From JBGOUJ01 sp041477005 (GTDB taxonomy: Bacteria; Acidobacteriota; Terriglobia; Bryobacterales; JACQDG01): a stretch of DNA of 5,769 bases. Under the pieces are notes generated by a model that worked only from the letters and a program-made list of their open reading frames with translations, was not told the DNA's origin and did not search any database. Shown here piece by piece: positions 4,546-5,769 of this stretch. The stretch lies in NCBI GenBank assembly GCA_041477005.1, contig JBGOUJ010000510.1, positions 1-5,769 of the forward strand. Reading direction: 5' to 3'. The position numbers and the translations under genes were made by a program. Every line of letters begins with the position of its first letter. The first letter of the stretch is position 1.

Positions 4546-4731
4546 CGCCGTCGCACCCCGTCCCGCTGATTCCCAAAGAATTGTCCCAACGCCATCAGTC
4601 GCTTACGCGCCCCTCCCCCCCGTTTCGCTTGCCCTCCCTGCGATCATAGAGGCAGAGGGGTATGGGAATCCCGCCCGCTCCCACGAGGGGGGATCACTCA
4701 ATATGTTTTTTGCACAAACAAAACCAATTCC
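4546..4731 (+). repeat. Dispersed intergenic repeat, copy C
   Basis: This is the best-preserved partner of copy B, in the same orientation, starting about 60 bases after the DUF2442 remnant. Shared blocks include TTCCCAAAGAATTGTCCC, CATCAGTCGCTTACGCGCC, TTGCCCTCCCTGCGATCATA, GGGATCAC or GGATCAC, and ATGTTTTTTGC. ORFs drawn across it (for example from ATG 4703, MFFAQTKP, open to 4954) show no domain and are not supported as genes. The sequence between the repeat and the sigma-factor promoter, 4732-4878, holds no recognisable gene. Confidence 0.85.
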
Positions 4732-4839
4732 CACAACCGGACACCACCCTGCCTCCCGCCGCCTCCGCCCTGGCGAGCCAATCCCCGCCCCCACCGCCCC
4801 GTCCAAGGATGAAGCCGCCCAAGCCCTCCCTCAGACGAA

Positions 4840-4856
4840 ATCTGCGTTCATCTGCG
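4840..4856 (+). repeat. ATCTGCG direct repeat (ATCTGCGTTCATCTGCG)
   Basis: ATCTGCG occurs at 4840-4846 and 4850-4856, a 10-base period. Similar ATCTGCGTTCATCTGCGG strings are, from memory, scattered in intergenic regions of many soil and freshwater bacteria. No function is known to me. Confidence 0.5.
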
Positions 4857-4878
4857 GGGGTGCCCTTTGGGCCCTGCG

Positions 4879-4920
4879 GTTCCAAAGCTTTTTTTCGCCG
4901 CCCCGAAAAGCTTTCGGAAC
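4879..4920. repeat. Long imperfect inverted repeat upstream of the sigma-factor gene
   Basis: The left arm GTTCC-AAAGCTTTT (4879-4891) pairs with the right arm, which ends AAAAGCTTT-C-GGAAC (4906-4920), with a few unpaired bases (extra T residues on the left, one C on the right). A smaller perfect hairpin CCGAAA-AGC-TTTCGG (4903-4917) is nested in the right arm. The last five bases, GGAAC, are the putative -35 box of the sigma-factor promoter. Confidence 0.6.
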
Positions 4921-4949
4921 TTTCCGCCTCGACCACGTCCATTATGGAC
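4916..4949 (+). promoter_or_regulatory. ECF-type promoter (GGAAC ... CGTC) with palindrome at the -10/start region
   Basis: GGAAC (4916-4920) and CGTC (4936-4939) are separated by 15 bases, the layout of promoters read by ECF sigma factors, and the site lies just upstream of an ECF gene, so autoregulation is likely. GTCCAT-T-ATGGAC (4937-4949) is a perfect palindrome that overlaps the -10 and the expected transcription start; a further regulator might bind there. Transcription would begin within about 10 bases of ATG 4958. Confidence 0.55.
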
Positions 4950-4957
4950 AGTGACCC

Positions 4958-5533
4958 ATGAACGGGACCGATGAGGAGCTGCTGCGGCGCACGGCCGCCG
5001 GAGACGAGGACGCCTTCGCAGCGCTTTCCCGCCGGCGGCAGCCGAGCATCTATCGGTTTGCCCTGCAGATGAGCGGCAGCGTGGGCGTCGCTGAGGAGGT
5101 CACGCAGGAGGTTTTCCTGGCCCTGATGCGCGAGAGCAGGCAGTACGACCCGGCCCGCGGGTCACTGGCGGCTTACCTCTACGGGATGGCGCGGCATCAG
5201 GTGCTGCGTCATCTCGAGAAGGACCGCGCCCACGTCCCGATCGCGGAAGAGCCGGAAGAAACGAGCGCCCTGGTGAGCCGGGACGATCCGGCCGGCGAGC
5301 TTTACCGGCGGCAAAGCATCGAGTCGGTGCGGCGGGCGGTACTGACGTTGCCGCCGAACTACCGCGAGGTGGTCGTGCTGTGTGATTTGCACGAAATGAG
5401 TTACGCGGAGGCGGCGGAGACGCTGGGCTGCGCCGTGGGGACGGTCCGGTCGCGCCTGCATCGGGCGCGGGCGCTGCTCGGCGAGAAGCTGAGCGGAAAG
5501 CTGGGGGCCGCCTCAAGGAGGTGTTTTGCATGA
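4958..5533 (+). CDS. ECF-type RNA polymerase sigma-70 factor
   Basis: The start at ATG 4958 is fixed by an in-frame TGA at 4952-4954. The 191-residue product has the two ECF domains only. Sigma region 2 covers about residues 10-88, with GVAEEVTQEVFLALM (core-binding helix) and GSLAAYLYGMARHQVLRHLEKD (-10 recognition). Sigma region 4 covers about residues 125-180, with LTLPPNYREVVVLCDLHEMS and the helix-turn-helix AEAAETLGCAVGTVRSRLHRAR (-35 recognition). The acidic linker between them carries EEPEETSA. It directs RNA polymerase to a specific stress or envelope regulon and is probably held inactive by the anti-sigma factor encoded next, whose ATG overlaps this stop (ATGA). No Shine-Dalgarno is evident at 4958, in line with a short leader from the promoter at 4916. 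No C-terminal extension is present. The regulon cannot be named. Confidence 0.93.
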   Translation: MNGTDEELLRRTAAGDEDAFAALSRRRQPSIYRFALQMSGSVGVAEEVTQEVFLALMRESRQYDPARGSLAAYLYGMARHQVLRHLEKDRAHVPIAEEPEETSALVSRDDPAGELYRRQSIESVRRAVLTLPPNYREVVVLCDLHEMSYAEAAETLGCAVGTVRSRLHRARALLGEKLSGKLGAASRRCFA

Positions 5534-5769
5534 CCTGCCGGGATTTTGACGAGATCGTGGTCGATCTGGCGCGGGACCAGATGATGGAAGTCTCGGCGCG
5601 CGAAACCGGGTTGGCGCACGCCGCGGCCTGTGCGGACTGCGCGGCGCGGCTAGCCGAGCAGAAGAACCTGACCGCGGCGCTGCGGGCGCTGGCCGAAGCG
5701 GACGGGGCGGAGGAAGCGCCGCCGGCGGGCGAAGCGCGACTGGTAGCCGAGTTCCGGCGTCAGGCCGCC
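5530..5769 (+). CDS. Putative zinc-finger anti-sigma factor, N-terminal part (runs off window)
   Basis: ATG 5530 overlaps the sigma-factor stop by four bases (ATGA), and a near-perfect AAGGAGGTG (5515-5523) lies 6 bases upstream, so the two are translationally coupled. The 80 visible codons begin MTCRDFDEIVVDLARDQMM and include H-A-A-A-C-A-D-C (H-x3-C-x2-C), the zinc-binding ZAS/zf-HC2 signature, with Cys3 as the likely fourth ligand. This domain binds the cognate ECF sigma factor and blocks its access to RNA polymerase (family knowledge). After it comes an alanine- and glutamate-rich helix. A transmembrane segment and sensor domain, if any, would be beyond the window. Very high GC, like the sigma gene and unlike the accessory stretch to the left. 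Confidence 0.85.
   Translation, partial: MTCRDFDEIVVDLARDQMMEVSARETGLAHAAACADCAARLAEQKNLTAALRALAEADGAEEAPPAGEARLVAEFRRQAA

Noticed and set aside
1944..4731. The three dispersed repeats as integron attC sites or a CRISPR array
   Set aside because: They lack the RYYYAAC/GTTRRRY ends, are similar throughout rather than only at the ends, and are too long and too far apart for CRISPR repeats.
4523..4961. Two overlapping + strand ORFs of 143 and 99 codons before the sigma factor
   Set aside because: They run through repeat C, the inverted repeat and the sigma-factor promoter; composition is proline-rich and no family is recognisable.
5100..5619. Minus-strand ORFs opposite the sigma and anti-sigma genes
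   Set aside because: They are shadows of well-supported coding genes; composition is Arg/Pro/Ala-rich.

Overview
The window is a GC-rich bacterial chromosomal segment that reads almost entirely on the + strand. Codon style, the aldose-epimerase C-terminus, the ECF sigma/anti-sigma pair preceded by a GGAAC...CGTC promoter, and the abundance of small toxin-antitoxin-like and four-helix-bundle genes suggest an Acidobacteriota soil bacterium, perhaps of the Bryobacterales/Solibacter type. This placement is a judgement from style and cannot be proven from the window.

Layout. 1-258 is the 3' end of an aldose 1-epimerase-like gene. 259-810 is decayed sequence: a 9-bp inverted repeat, an orphan signal-peptide ORF (359-502), and a helix-turn-helix-like fragment (507 on) that loses meaning after about 45 residues. 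811-1781 holds a protein of unknown family with a HEPN-like Rx4H motif; its natural start appears to be an ATG at 811 separated from the body by a one-base frameshift. 1782-2127 holds the first copy of a dispersed repeat and the brnTA promoter/operator. 2128-2674 is an intact BrnT/BrnA-type toxin-antitoxin operon. 2869-3204 is a four-helix-bundle (S23/IVP) gene with no ATG or GTG start, ending in a 7-bp tandem repeat. 3255-3779 is a small secreted beta-rich protein with a good Shine-Dalgarno. 3801-3985 is repeat copy B. 4132-4484 is a wrecked DUF4160/DUF2442 gene pair. 4546-4731 is repeat copy C. 4958-5769 is an ECF sigma factor translationally coupled to a zinc-binding anti-sigma factor that runs off the window.

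How it fits together. Between two ordinary gene sets (sugar epimerase on the left, sigma/anti-sigma on the right) lies an accessory stretch of small modules, several broken by single-base indels or deletions, separated by three same-orientation copies of one intergenic repeat. Three module starts share an extended -10 motif (TGG followed by TAnnAT or TATAAC) placed so close to the ATG that the transcripts would be leaderless or nearly so. The points most worth following are the repeat family, the HEPN-like protein, the palindromic brnTA operator, and the inverted repeat that carries the sigma-factor -35 box.
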